Below, piece after piece: positions 8,369-16,201 of a stretch of 33,457 nucleotides of DNA. A program made the position numbers and the translations under genes. Origin of the DNA: Terasakiella pusilla DSM 6293 (GTDB taxonomy: Bacteria > Pseudomonadota > Alphaproteobacteria > Rhodospirillales > Terasakiellaceae); contig NZ_JHYO01000036.1 in assembly GCF_000688235.1 (NCBI RefSeq), forward strand, positions 1 to 33,457, written 5' to 3'. Positions within the stretch are counted from its first letter, which is position 1; every line of letters begins with the position of its first letter. The notes under the pieces are model-generated. The model was not told where the DNA came from and did no database searches. It saw nothing but the letters and a program-made list of their open reading frames with translations.

Positions 8369-9112
8369 ATGACAGAACAGACACAAAAAACAGCCGTGAT
8401 TACCGGTGCTTCACAAGGTATCGGTCACGCAACAGCAAAATACTTCCTCAACAAAGGGTGGCGGGTAATAACTTGCGCCCGTAAAGACTTGTCCGGTGAC
8501 GAGTTGGAACATCATGAAAATCTGTTTCATTTCCCGACCGATCTGGCGAGTGATGAAAGCCTGAGCCATTTTATCAAAAAGGCACTGGAACTGTTGGGTG
8601 ATGATCCGTTGCATGCCTTGGTGAATAACGCGGGGATGTCCCCTAAAACGCCGTTTAAAGAACGTCTGGGCTGTCTAAATGGGGATTTAAACGCATGGCG
8701 ACAGGTGTTTGATCTGAACTTCTATGCGCCGCTTAAACTGTCGCGTGGTTTTGCCCCTGCTTTGCACCGCGGGAGTGGGGCGATTGTCAATGTGACGTCC
8801 ATTGCCGGGCACTATATCCACCCGTTTGCAGGGTCGGCTTATTCTATTTCCAAAGCCGCCTTATCTGCTTTGACGCGGGAAATGGCAAACGAGTTTGCGG
8901 AAATTGGCGTGCGCGTCAACGCGGTGGCACCGGGCGAAATCCAGACGGATATGATCCAGCCGGAATATGAAACCCTGATCCCGCGCATTCCCCTCAACCG
9001 TATGGGGACAACGGAAGAAGTTGCGGCCAGTATCTATTATCTGGCGGGCGAAGACTCGACCTATGTGACGGGGACGGAAATGTGGTTAACGGGCGGACAG
9101 CATCTGTTTTAA
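8369..9112 (+). CDS. Short-chain dehydrogenase/reductase (classical SDR)
   Basis: 247 aa, typical classical SDR length, from the ATG at 8369; the longer frame back to 8303 runs through the divergent gene. The cofactor site is TGASQGIG (12-19), NNAG lies at 86-89 and the catalytic S144, Y158 and K162 (YSISK) are all present. The C-terminal GTTEEVAASIYYLAGEDS..VTGT pattern is usual for FabG-like enzymes. R39 after the second strand (CARKD) suggests NADP(H) preference. The substrate is unknown. No Shine-Dalgarno sequence precedes the start. TTGTCC (8332-8337) and TACTCT (8355-8360), 17 bp apart, would put the transcript start near the ATG, so it could be leaderless; that is a weak inference. Confidence 0.9.
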   Translation: MTEQTQKTAVITGASQGIGHATAKYFLNKGWRVITCARKDLSGDELEHHENLFHFPTDLASDESLSHFIKKALELLGDDPLHALVNNAGMSPKTPFKERLGCLNGDLNAWRQVFDLNFYAPLKLSRGFAPALHRGSGAIVNVTSIAGHYIHPFAGSAYSISKAALSALTREMANEFAEIGVRVNAVAPGEIQTDMIQPEYETLIPRIPLNRMGTTEEVAASIYYLAGEDSTYVTGTEMWLTGGQHLF

Positions 9113-9119
9113 ACAGGTG

Positions 9120-9686
9120 CTAGGCCTCTTCCAATTTTGCATAAAGCGTGTTGCGCATGGTTTCTAGCCAATCGAGACGTTTTTCGATCAGGCTGAGGTC
9201 ATGGTCCAACCAGTTGGTGAGATAGCCTGTATCTTCACAGTGGTTGTCGTGCAGGTCACCCAGACGGGCAAGTTCGGCTTGGGCCGCATCACACAGGCTG
9301 TCCACCTGATTGCATTGTTCTTCAAGCGGTAACAGGTGCAGGAAGCGGAATTTTAGCGTGATGATCAGTTTGTTCAGGTCGCTGCTGTCGGCACGCACGC
9401 GCGCCATGAGCAGTTTTTGCAGTTCATCGCGGCCCTTTTGGGTCAGTTCCATCAGGGCGTCATCTTCCATCCCTTGACCTTCGCTGGGTTGGATCAGCCC
9501 TTCAAATTTTAAAAGCTCAAGGGATGTGCCCATCAGTTCAAGGGAGGGACCGGTGACGCGGCTCATAAAATGGCGGGCATCATGGGCCAGCACACTATAA
9601 CGCATCCCGCCACCCGCTAGGGCAAGGGTGCCCAAGGCGCAAAGCCTGACGGCTTCTTTTGGGGTGAGTGTGTTATCAGCATACAT
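9120..9686 (-). CDS. PadR-like winged-helix regulator (probable)
   Basis: 188 aa. The first 80 residues look like a winged helix: TPKEAVRLCALGTLALAGGGMRYS, then LELLKFEGLIQ, then LMELTQKGRDELQKLL. The rest is long amphipathic helix with a PadR-C-terminal flavour (QCNQVDSLCDAAQAELARL, then DHDLSLIEKRLDWLETM). The PadR call rests on this layout and not on a strict motif. It is convergent with the SDR gene (7 bp between stops), and hemA lies upstream on the same strand behind a terminator, so it probably has its own promoter in 9687-9772. Its target genes are unknown. Confidence 0.6.
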   Translation of the reverse strand: MYADNTLTPKEAVRLCALGTLALAGGGMRYSVLAHDARHFMSRVTGPSLELMGTSLELLKFEGLIQPSEGQGMEDDALMELTQKGRDELQKLLMARVRADSSDLNKLIITLKFRFLHLLPLEEQCNQVDSLCDAAQAELARLGDLHDNHCEDTGYLTNWLDHDLSLIEKRLDWLETMRNTLYAKLEEA

Positions 9687-9772
9687 GGTCTACGATTTTC
9701 CGTTCGTGATTTATCCCTGTTAAACAGGTGCGATGATATTCGTTTGAGAGTGATTTGCAACAGTATTTATGG

Positions 9773-9806
9773 CAAAAAAAGAGACAGTAATCATTCTACT
9801 GTCTCT
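9773..9806 (-). terminator. Intrinsic terminator of hemA
   Basis: A perfect 10-bp stem (9780-9789 with 9797-9806, 7-nt loop) is followed on the minus strand by seven Ts (9774-9780 are A on the plus strand). It lies 30 bp after the hemA stop. Confidence 0.88.
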
Positions 9807-9836
9807 TCCCACTTTTAAAAAGTAAAATGCGATATC

Positions 9837-11051
9837 TTAGGCGGCGGCTTTTTTAAGGCCTAATGTCGCCCAAACTTTGACCAGACAGTCGACCAGCTCG
9901 TCCATCATCTTTTCCGTATGGAAAGGTGATGGGGTAAAGCGCAGACGTTCTGTGCCTTTGGGGACGGTTGGGTAGTTGATGGGTTGAACATAGTGATTAT
10001 ACTCTTCCATCAGCATGTCGCTGGCCTGTTTACACAAGACCGGATCCCCCACCATCACCGGAATGATATGGCTGGGATTGTGGATATGCGGGATACCAGC
10101 AGCATCGAGCTTGTCGCGCAAGTATTTTGCGCGGGCCTGATGACGGATGCGGATGTCGTTATGTTGCGAGACATATTGGATGGAGGCACGACAGCCTGCT
10201 GCGATCGACGGCGGGAGGGACGTGGAGAAGATAAACCCTTGCCCGAAAGAACGTACAAAGTCGCACATGGCTTTTGATCCGGCGATATAGCCACCGACGA
10301 TCCCGAAACCTTTTGCCATGGTGCCTTGAATGATGGTCAGGCGGTCCATGATCCCGTCACGTTCGGCAACGCCCGCGCCATGTTCCCCGTACAAGCCAAC
10401 GGCGTGGACTTCATCAAGGTACGTCATGGCGTTATATTTATCAGCCAGATCGCAAATCTCTTTGATCGGGGCAATGTCCCCATCCATAGAATAGACGGAT
10501 TCAAAGGCGATCATTTTGGGGCGATCAAGCGGGTGTTCTTTAAGGGTACGTTCCAGATCTTCCAGATCGTTATGTTTAAAGACCACCTTTTCGCTGCGGC
10601 CAAGGCGGATGCCTTCGATCATGGAATTGTGGTTTTGTTCATCCGAGATGATCAGCATGCCCGGCATTTTGGACCCAAGTGTGGACAGGGTGGTGAAGTT
10701 GGCGACATAGCCGGAGGTGAAGATCAGCGCGGCTTCTGTTTGGTGCAGCTTTGCCAGTTCTTCTTCCAGCAGGACATGATAGTGGTTGGTGCCGGAAATA
10801 TTGCGGGTCCCGCCTGCACCTGCGCCACATTTGTCGATGGCTTCGTGCATGGCTGCCAGTACGTCTTCGTTTTGGCCCATGCCAAGGTAGTCGTTGGAAC
10901 ACCAGACGGTCACTTCTTTCGTTCCGTCGCTGTGGTAATTTAGCGCGCGTGGAAAGTGGCCTGCTTTACGTTCCAAATCGGCAAATACACGATAATTGCC
11001 TTCATCCTGCAAAGCGTTGATACGTTCGGCAAAAAAATCTTCGTAATTCAT
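9837..11051 (-). CDS. hemA: 5-aminolevulinate synthase
   Basis: 404 aa, the normal length. It condenses glycine with succinyl-CoA to 5-aminolevulinate, the first step of the C4 (Shemin) tetrapyrrole route used by alphaproteobacteria. It is a PLP enzyme of the alpha-oxoamine synthase family. Seen here are [10 protein letters not shown] (50-59), [17 protein letters not shown] (76-92), DEVHAVG (213-219) and the PLP-lysine K247 in GTMAKGFG. The start is the ATG at 11049-11051, with GGAGAAG 6-8 nt upstream. A strong terminator follows. It stands alone, divergent from a tandem Usp gene across 259 bp in which I see no clear FNR/FnrL dyad. Confidence 0.97.
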   Translation of the reverse strand: MNYEDFFAERINALQDEGNYRVFADLERKAGHFPRALNYHSDGTKEVTVWCSNDYLGMGQNEDVLAAMHEAIDKCGAGAGGTRNISGTNHYHVLLEEELAKLHQTEAALIFTSGYVANFTTLSTLGSKMPGMLIISDEQNHNSMIEGIRLGRSEKVVFKHNDLEDLERTLKEHPLDRPKMIAFESVYSMDGDIAPIKEICDLADKYNAMTYLDEVHAVGLYGEHGAGVAERDGIMDRLTIIQGTMAKGFGIVGGYIAGSKAMCDFVRSFGQGFIFSTSLPPSIAAGCRASIQYVSQHNDIRIRHQARAKYLRDKLDAAGIPHIHNPSHIIPVMVGDPVLCKQASDMLMEEYNHYVQPINYPTVPKGTERLRFTPSPFHTEKMMDELVDCLVKVWATLGLKKAAA

Positions 11052-11310
11052 TTAAACTTCTCCGTCCATGCCATGGTTGGCACGGTTCCCCATACTCTAT
11101 AAAATCGTTTTTATCGAAACATTGTGACCTGAATATGTCCATTATGGGCGATGCACAAAAAAGTTGCTAAGGTCGTGCGGCGTAAAAAATCATTAAAATC
11201 ATTCCATTACTTGCAGTTTGTCATGGATAGAGGTATTACGAATATAGGGAGTGTTTAAAAAACAGTCGCTCCCAAGCTTTTCTGTCAACCCTTGTTGAAG
11301 GACGATTCAT

Positions 11311-12153
11311 ATGTCCCTTAAAGATATTCTTGTCCATGTTGATAACAGCCGTAGCTGCAAAGAACGCATCCGCGCTGCTTTAAAATTGGCTGCCTTGCAC
11401 GATGCGCATCTGACAGCGATCTACGTTCTGACCAAACCGGTTATTCCGGGCTTTATCGAAGCTCAGCTCAGCAAAGAAGTTTTGCAGGCCCAAGTTGATG
11501 CAACCAAAGAAGCCGCCAAAGAAGTTGAAAACCAATTTACGGCAATGGCTGCGGATACGGACGTTCGCACAGAATGGCGCTGCATTGAAGGTGATCTGAT
11601 TGACACCGTGATGCTGCACGCGCGTTATTTTGACCTGACCGTTCTTGGCCAACGTGATCCGGAAGGGATCGACGTACCGGGTTCTTCTGAAATGCCGGAT
11701 CAAATTCTGCTGCGTTCCGGTCGTCCGGTTCTGATCATTCCGTATGCGGGCACGTTTGAAACCATCGGTCAGCATATCCTGACAGCATGGGATGGCAGCC
11801 GTCTGGCAGCAAAAGCGATCAACGAAGCTATTCCGTTGATGACAGGGGCGAAGAAAGTCGAAGTTTTGGCCGTTGACCCGCAAAAAGGTCATGGAGACAA
11901 AACACATGGCGCGATCCCGAGTGCCGATATGTCCTTGCACCTTGCCCGTCACGGGATTAAGGCAGAGGCAGATCATTTGGCATCCGGCGGTTTGTCTGCT
12001 GGTGACACACTGTTGTCCTATGCCGCTGACAACAGCATCGACCTGATCGTCATGGGGGGCTACGGCCACCGTCGTTGGCGTGAAGTCGTGCTGGGTGGCG
12101 TAACGCGTCACATGCTGCAACATATGACAGTGCCGGTCTTTATGACCCACTAA
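11311..12153 (+). CDS. Tandem universal stress protein (two Usp domains)
   Basis: 280 aa. Domain 1 starts MSLKDILVHVDNSRSC. Domain 2 starts near HILTAWDGSRLAAKAI and ends in the ATP-binding signature VMGGYGHRRWREVVLGGVTR. As in the Usp at 5854, only the second domain keeps the full nucleotide loop. The ribosome site GAAGGACG lies 9 nt before the ATG. Codon use is strongly biased, consistent with good expression. A small GC stem (GGGAG 11247-11251 with CTCCC 11269-11273) sits in the leader. It is followed by a terminator and is divergent from hemA. Confidence 0.9.
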   Translation: MSLKDILVHVDNSRSCKERIRAALKLAALHDAHLTAIYVLTKPVIPGFIEAQLSKEVLQAQVDATKEAAKEVENQFTAMAADTDVRTEWRCIEGDLIDTVMLHARYFDLTVLGQRDPEGIDVPGSSEMPDQILLRSGRPVLIIPYAGTFETIGQHILTAWDGSRLAAKAINEAIPLMTGAKKVEVLAVDPQKGHGDKTHGAIPSADMSLHLARHGIKAEADHLASGGLSAGDTLLSYAADNSIDLIVMGGYGHRRWREVVLGGVTRHMLQHMTVPVFMTH

Positions 12154-12180
12154 GTTGCACAACAGCTTGCACACAAAAAG

Positions 12181-12214
12181 AAGGCCTCGCAAATTTGCGG
12201 GGCCTTTTAGTTTT
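12181..12214 (+). terminator. Intrinsic terminator of the Usp gene
   Basis: AAGGCCTCGC (12181-12190) pairs with GCGGGGCCTT (12197-12206) with one T-G pair, followed by TTAGTTTT. It ends 28-53 bp after the Usp stop. Confidence 0.85.
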
Positions 12215-12289
12215 GGGGGTCGGGAGGAAAAATGAAAAGGTTAACAGGAGGGGTAGGGGTTAATGGGAGAGGGGGGTGAAGGTTAGGGG
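12215..12289 (+). other. G-rich tract with G-quadruplex pattern
   Basis: Between the Usp terminator and the stop of the convergent secreted-protein gene the plus strand is very G-rich. Runs GGGG (12250-12253), GGGG (12256-12259), GGG (12265-12267) and GGGGGG (12271-12276) are separated by 2, 5 and 3 bases, meeting the usual G3+N1-7 rule. Further runs lie at 12215-12219, 12222-12224 and 12286-12289. The short motif GGGGTTAA occurs twice (12256-12263 and 12286-12293). Confidence 0.7.
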
Positions 12290-12712
12290 TTAACGAAGGG
12301 GGGCGCGGGCACCGGTTTTGGGATCAACCTTAAAGGTTTCGACCAGAGAATTATCTTTGGTGACGATTTTGGCGATGATCTGCCCTTCTTTGTCTGTACT
12401 GACGTCACCGACTTTCAGGTTTTCGTTGCCAGACCAAGCGATGCGGCCTTCCATAATCTCTTTGACGCGTTCGGGGGTGAGTTGCAGGTCATAGTTGCCG
12501 TCTTTCATAAAGCGGCCCATATGTTTGCCGCCCATGATGCCAAGACCACCCATGCCGCCGCGATGTTCACCGCGCATCATTTTATCTTGATAGCCGCCTT
12601 TGCCTCTGGGGCAGTAGTCGTCTTTGTCTGAATCCGCAGCCAAGGCAACTGTTGTGGCACCAATCAGGGCCGTTACGCCAAGGGCAGGGATAAGGAAATG
12701 TGTGCGTTTCAT
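12290..12712 (-). CDS. Small secreted Met/His/Gly-rich protein with PepSY-like C-terminus
   Basis: 140 aa. A Sec signal peptide (residues 1-25, cleavage after VALA) is followed by a segment rich in Met, Gly and His (about 44-70: RGEHRGGMGGLGIMGGKHMG), a composition seen in metal-handling periplasmic proteins. The C-terminal 60 residues (about LTPERVKEIMEGRIAW, then VGDVSTDKEGQIIAKIVT, then ETFKVDPKTG) look like one PepSY-type beta-alpha unit. It starts at 12712 with GGAG eight bases upstream. It is divergent from an OmpR/EnvZ-like pair, and a GTTACA half-site (12778-12783) lies on its side of the shared promoter region. It is plausibly a target of that system. Function is unknown. Confidence 0.75.
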   Translation of the reverse strand: MKRTHFLIPALGVTALIGATTVALAADSDKDDYCPRGKGGYQDKMMRGEHRGGMGGLGIMGGKHMGRFMKDGNYDLQLTPERVKEIMEGRIAWSGNENLKVGDVSTDKEGQIIAKIVTKDNSLVETFKVDPKTGARAPLR

Positions 12713-12820
12713 GGGAAGTCTCCATCGGTTGAGTGTATGGCGTGTTCGCCTTGTATGACTTTATTAAGCACCTTTTTTGTAACGGCCTTATGTCGTAAAC
12801 TGCCGCGAATGGTGACACAC

Positions 12821-12892
12821 TGTTGCACAGGCGCGCCCTGTTACAGTCTGTTACAGGATTGATCTGTTCTTTACTGTTTTGCGGGTTATAGT
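12821..12892 (+). promoter_or_regulatory. Operator-like tandem repeats and -10 of the OmpR-type regulator
   Basis: Two exact TGTTACAG copies (12839-12846 and 12849-12856) are spaced 10 bp, one helical turn. A degenerate copy TGTTGCACAG lies at 12821-12830. This same-face tandem layout is what OmpR/PhoB-type dimers bind. A TATAGT -10 box (12887-12892) with no good -35 follows, as in activator-dependent promoters. The ATG at 12899 would sit at about +1. Confidence 0.5.
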
Positions 12893-12898
12893 CAGGCT

Positions 12899-13615
12899 AT
12901 GGATAAGCAAGCACATATTTTGGTCGTCGATGACGATCGTGAAATTCGCGATCTACTGGCCAAATTTTTAAAACAACATAATCTCCGTATTACCACCGCC
13001 CAAAACGGGCGGGAGATGAAACGGGCCTTGGAAGACTGGTCAATCGATCTGGTGGTACTGGATGTGATGATGCCGGGGGAAGATGGGCTGACCCTGTGCC
13101 GAAACTTGCGGGCAAGTTCAGACATTCCGGTGATTATGCTGACGGCAATGGGCGAAGAGACGGATCGCATCATTGGCCTTGAAATGGGCGCGGATGATTA
13201 TCTCGCCAAACCGTTTAACCCGCGTGAATTGCTGGCCCGAATTAAAGCCGTCTTGCGCCGCTTGAACTTCCAGGAAAAAACCGCCCCAACATTGGATGGG
13301 GAAAGTTTCAAGTTTAACGGCTGGGAGTTCAAACCTGAACAACGCGAGCTGTTGAATGATGAAGGCGTGCTTGTGACCCTCAGCCGGGGGGAGTTTGAAT
13401 TGCTGGATACGTTTGTGCGCCATCCCAATCGAGTGTTGAACCGGGATCAGTTGCTGGATATGGCACGTGGGCGCGAAGCCATCCCGTTTGATCGATCTAT
13501 TGATGTGCAGGTCAGTCGCCTGCGTAAAAAACTGAAGGATGACCCCAAAACACCGAGTTTGATCAAGACCATTCGCGGTGGGGGCTATATGTTTTCTGCA
13601 AAGGTTGAAAGCTGA
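12899..13615 (+). CDS. OmpR-family response regulator
   Basis: 238 aa. The receiver domain has the acidic cluster DDD (11-13), phospho-acceptor D55 in VVLDVMMPG and the conserved K in LAKPFNPRE. A linker leads to a C-terminal winged helix (about 135-232) ending IRGGGYMFSA. This marks a DNA-binding OmpR/PhoB-type transcription factor. Its stop overlaps the kinase start by one base (TGATG), so the two are translationally coupled. The promoter region carries tandem TGTTACAG repeats, suggesting self-regulation. There is no clear Shine-Dalgarno sequence, and the -10 box lies only 7 nt before the ATG, so the message may be leaderless. Confidence 0.94.
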   Translation: MDKQAHILVVDDDREIRDLLAKFLKQHNLRITTAQNGREMKRALEDWSIDLVVLDVMMPGEDGLTLCRNLRASSDIPVIMLTAMGEETDRIIGLEMGADDYLAKPFNPRELLARIKAVLRRLNFQEKTAPTLDGESFKFNGWEFKPEQRELLNDEGVLVTLSRGEFELLDTFVRHPNRVLNRDQLLDMARGREAIPFDRSIDVQVSRLRKKLKDDPKTPSLIKTIRGGGYMFSAKVES

Positions 13616-14991
13616 TGCGTTTTGTGCCGCAAACCATGTTGGGGCGGACCCTTGCCATTGTGGTGGGCGGGATTTTGTTGGTGCAGATCCTGGGGGGGAT
13701 CATGCACTATCGCGAATGGCAGACCTTTACCGAAAATGCTGAACGCACCAAGCTGATTGAACGCATGGCAACCTATGTGCAGTGGATGAATACGGCAAGC
13801 CCCTTGCAGCGGGAATTTCTACTGCGCTCCAACCGTCTGTACCGGATGAAGGCCTGGCAATCCAATCAGCCGTCCATCGAGGATCTGGATAACTGGTTTG
13901 GGATTGAAGCCTTTGTGCGCACCCGTTTGGCAGAAACACTGGGTAATATTGATAAAGACCGTATCCGCGTTGAAGAAGTCCAGCCGCCTGAGACCCGAAA
14001 GCCCGAAGAATGGCGCAAAGATGAGGGGGAAGACTATCCCCATCATAAAAAGAAGCGCTGGCGTCCGCGCTTGTTGGTCGCGGTGCAGTTGGATGATGGT
14101 GTCTGGCTGAATATGCAACTGCCCTATATTGGCCTGCGTGAGCCACCGTTCTTTCCGTTTATCGGTTTGACGGTCATGACGTTGTTTGTTGCCTTATGTT
14201 CCGTTTTGATCATGCGCAGTGCGAACAAGCCGCTGGCCCGTATGGCAAAGGCTGCCGAACGTCTGGGCCGGGATGTAAATGCCCCGCCCATGAGTGCGGA
14301 TGGTCCGCGCGAAGTGCGCGAAGCTGCAAATGCGTTTAACGAGATGCAGACCCGTTTGCGCCGTTTTATTCAGGATCGCACCCATATGCTGGCGGCCATT
14401 TCACATGATTTGCGTACGCCCATTACCCGTATGAAATTGCGTGCTGAATTTGTGGACGATGACGAGCAACGCGAAAAAATGCTGGCTGATCTGGATGAGA
14501 TGGAAGCCATGATCTCTGCAACCCTGTCGTTTGCGCGCGATGATGTGGCCCATGAAACCGTGTCTGATCTCGATCTTGCTGCCCTTGTGGAAAGCTTGTG
14601 TGAAGATATGCGCGAAACTGGCGGGGATGTGACCTATGAAGGATGTGAGGAACTTTCCTTTAAAGGCCGTCCGGTTGCTTTAAAAAGGGGGATGACCAAC
14701 TTGATTGGCAATGCGTTGAAATATGGACAAGCGTGCAAGGTGCTGATGGCCGAAGAATCGGGGCAGGTGATTATTCGGGTACAGGATGATGGCCCCGGTA
14801 TCCCCGAGGATGATTTGGAAGAGGTCTTTCGCCCGTTTCGACGTGTGGAAAGTTCCCGAAACAAGGAAACCGGCGGGGTTGGGCTAGGTCTTGCGGTCGT
14901 TAGATCGGTCGCTCATGCCCATGGCGGGACCGCACAACTGAGTAATTTGCCTGAGGGTGGGCTGGAAGCAAAACTGATCTTGCCCAAATAA
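13615..14991 (+). CDS. EnvZ-like sensor histidine kinase
   Basis: 458 aa. Membrane span 1 lies at about 10-30, a periplasmic region at about 31-178 and span 2 at about 180-200. A HAMP segment follows (NKPLARMAKAAERL). The H-box is AAISHDLRTPITRMK with phosphorylated H264. The ATPase domain has MTNLIGNALKYG (N box), DDGPGIP (G1) and GGVGLGLAVV (G2). The periplasmic region contains a very basic HHKKKRWRPR stretch (143-152) next to an acidic EGED, possibly part of the sensing surface. It is coupled to the regulator upstream and followed by a terminator. Envelope or metal stress is a reasonable guess from the divergent secreted protein; the signal is not known. Confidence 0.93.
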   Translation: MRFVPQTMLGRTLAIVVGGILLVQILGGIMHYREWQTFTENAERTKLIERMATYVQWMNTASPLQREFLLRSNRLYRMKAWQSNQPSIEDLDNWFGIEAFVRTRLAETLGNIDKDRIRVEEVQPPETRKPEEWRKDEGEDYPHHKKKRWRPRLLVAVQLDDGVWLNMQLPYIGLREPPFFPFIGLTVMTLFVALCSVLIMRSANKPLARMAKAAERLGRDVNAPPMSADGPREVREAANAFNEMQTRLRRFIQDRTHMLAAISHDLRTPITRMKLRAEFVDDDEQREKMLADLDEMEAMISATLSFARDDVAHETVSDLDLAALVESLCEDMRETGGDVTYEGCEELSFKGRPVALKRGMTNLIGNALKYGQACKVLMAEESGQVIIRVQDDGPGIPEDDLEEVFRPFRRVESSRNKETGGVGLGLAVVRSVAHAHGGTAQLSNLPEGGLEAKLILPK

Positions 14992-15021
14992 GGACCATCG
15001 GGTTTAGAACCTGAAATTTAG

Positions 15022-15057
15022 AAACGCACCTGTCCTAAGAAACGGGTGCGTTTTTCT
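15022..15057 (+). terminator. Intrinsic terminator of the two-component operon
   Basis: AAACGCACC (15022-15030) pairs with GGTGCGTTT (15045-15053), followed by TTCTTTAT. It lies 31 bp after the kinase stop. Confidence 0.85.
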
Positions 15058-15117
15058 TTATGCAATCTTTATGAAACGCGCAGAAATCCTAAGCAAACTT
15101 GCGATCTTTTAGTGCGT

Positions 15118-15147
15118 TTGACAGACGCGGCACATGGAATCTTTATG
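15118..15147 (+). promoter_or_regulatory. Candidate promoter of the coiled-coil gene pair
   Basis: An exact TTGACA (15118-15123) is followed 17 bp later by CTTTAT (15141-15146), a weak -10. The weak box is part of AATCTTTATG, which also occurs 74 bp upstream (15064-15073), about seven helical turns away. The repeat may be an operator. Confidence 0.35.
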
Positions 15148-15196
15148 TCGCTTGGCGCATCTTCGTTTCAGTGATTAACCCAAACGGAGACCTTGA

Positions 15197-15484
15197 ATGA
15201 CACGCACACAGGAAGTTCAGGAACAGCTAGAGCGCAAGCTCGATGAACTCTCGCTGCAAATCTTTCATTTACAGACCAAAGCTCGGATCGAACACGCAAG
15301 AGTCCAGTATGAGATCGAGCAGGAAATGGATGATCTGAGAAAGCAACGTGACGAAACCCGCAGTCGTTTGGACAAGCTTAAGGCCAGCGAGCGTGAAAGG
15401 GATCAGGTGAACAGAACCGGCGAAGTAACCTCTTTTCCCTCAATGGAAAATGCTGTGAAGCGCACATTCACCCGTTTTGGCTAA
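15197..15484 (+). CDS. Small coiled-coil protein, sll1863-type stress protein (probable)
   Basis: 95 aa with no signal peptide or membrane span. Residues 1-75 are a nearly uninterrupted charged heptad helix (RKLDELSLQIFHLQTKARIE, then EQEMDDLRKQRDETRSRLDK). The tail is a short basic FPSMENAVKRTFTRFG. The arrangement resembles the sll1863 family of short helical stress proteins, a call made from pattern alone. GGAGACC precedes the ATG by about 6 nt. The exported coiled-coil gene follows 42 bp later and is probably in the same operon, so the two may work together across the membrane. Confidence 0.75.
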   Translation: MTRTQEVQEQLERKLDELSLQIFHLQTKARIEHARVQYEIEQEMDDLRKQRDETRSRLDKLKASERERDQVNRTGEVTSFPSMENAVKRTFTRFG

Positions 15485-15526
15485 ACCCAACCTTATAAAA
15501 ACTCAACCACTATGGAGACTAATCTC

Positions 15527-16018
15527 ATGTTAACTCTTAAGAAAACTCTTCTTGCTTCGGCTGTTGTTTCTTCATTGGCGCTCGCAGGTGTGATGACACC
15601 GCTTGCGGTACAGGCTGCAAATGATCAGGCACAGCAGGAAGTCACCTTGAAGGAAATCCGTTCAGAAACGGCAGAAGCGTTTGATAAAATGGCTGATTAC
15701 ACAGTTGAAAAACGTGACGAAGCTCTGAAAGAAGCCTCTGAGGCGCTGACAGCCGTCGATCAGGACATTGCAACCTTTGAAAAAGACGTGCGTGCAAACT
15801 GGGACGCAATGTCTGAAGAAGCCCGCGCTGCAAAAGCCGATGCTTTGAAAGAAATCAAGGAAAAGCGCTACCAACTGAGCGTTAAATATGATGCCTTGAA
15901 AGATGGCGCTGATGACACTTGGGACGATATGGTTAAAGGTTTCTCAGATGCATGGCAGGAACTGGCGTCTGTCTGGACAGAAAATTCTCAACCGTCTGAA
16001 AAGATGAAGACCAATTAA
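15527..16018 (+). CDS. Exported helical protein, sll1863/apolipoprotein-like
   Basis: 163 aa from the ATG at 15527, chosen because GGAG (15514-15517) is correctly spaced for it and is used up if the earlier ATG at 15512 is taken. The Sec signal peptide ends at about VQAAND (residue 28). The mature protein is one long amphipathic helix region rich in Ala, Glu, Lys and Asp. It ends in a W-rich motif (DTWDDMVKGFSDAWQELASVW) typical of sll1863-like and LEA-like stress proteins. It is probably periplasmic. It pairs with the cytoplasmic coiled-coil protein upstream and ends in a bidirectional terminator. Confidence 0.8.
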   Translation: MLTLKKTLLASAVVSSLALAGVMTPLAVQAANDQAQQEVTLKEIRSETAEAFDKMADYTVEKRDEALKEASEALTAVDQDIATFEKDVRANWDAMSEEARAAKADALKEIKEKRYQLSVKYDALKDGADDTWDDMVKGFSDAWQELASVWTENSQPSEKMKTN

Positions 16019-16054
16019 GTCTGTTGATCTGATCGGTCATTAAATTTTATGCAC

Positions 16055-16087
16055 AAAAAAACGAGCCTGTAACAAGGCTCGTTTTTT
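16055..16087. terminator. Bidirectional terminator between convergent genes
   Basis: ACGAGCC (16061-16067) pairs with GGCTCGT (16076-16082), flanked by six As on the left and six Ts on the right. It works for the plus-strand exported protein and for the minus-strand pyrE transcript. Confidence 0.88.
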
Positions 16088-16102
16088 AACGTCTTTGTAT
16101 CG

Positions 16103-16198
16103 TTATGGCATAAGCATTGGCACAACAAAATACCCGATCGCGACAAGGGCGACGAGTTTGACCGATACCCAAAAGGCAATCTTCTGCGGGCCGGTCAT
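16103..16198 (-). CDS. 31-residue single-span membrane peptide after pyrE
   Basis: Too short for usual gene callers, but well placed. The ATG at 16196-16198 lies 4 nt after the pyrE stop and is preceded by GGGGA at 8-9 nt spacing; TAA is at 16103-16105. The peptide starts MTGPQKIAFWVSVKLVAL and continues VAIGYFVVPMLMP. That is one hydrophobic helix with a Lys pair near the start, fitting a small inner-membrane protein. The pyrE terminator follows 16 bp later, so the reading frame is bounded exactly by the transcript. Alternatively it is chance; comparison with related pyrE loci would decide. Confidence 0.55.
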   Translation of the reverse strand: MTGPQKIAFWVSVKLVALVAIGYFVVPMLMP

Positions 16199-16201
16199 GG
16201 C

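Noticed and set aside
10326-10943. 205-aa plus-strand frame over hemA
   Set aside because: It is a shadow of the highly conserved hemA reading frame, and no family pattern is present.
11052-11310. FNR/FnrL-type site between hemA and Usp
   Set aside because: No TTGAT-N4-ATCAA-like dyad was found. TTGTGA and TTGCA occur only as single half-sites.
11380-12192. 270-aa minus-strand frame over the Usp gene
   Set aside because: It is antisense to a biased-codon gene, where long opposite frames are common. Its composition is not protein-like.
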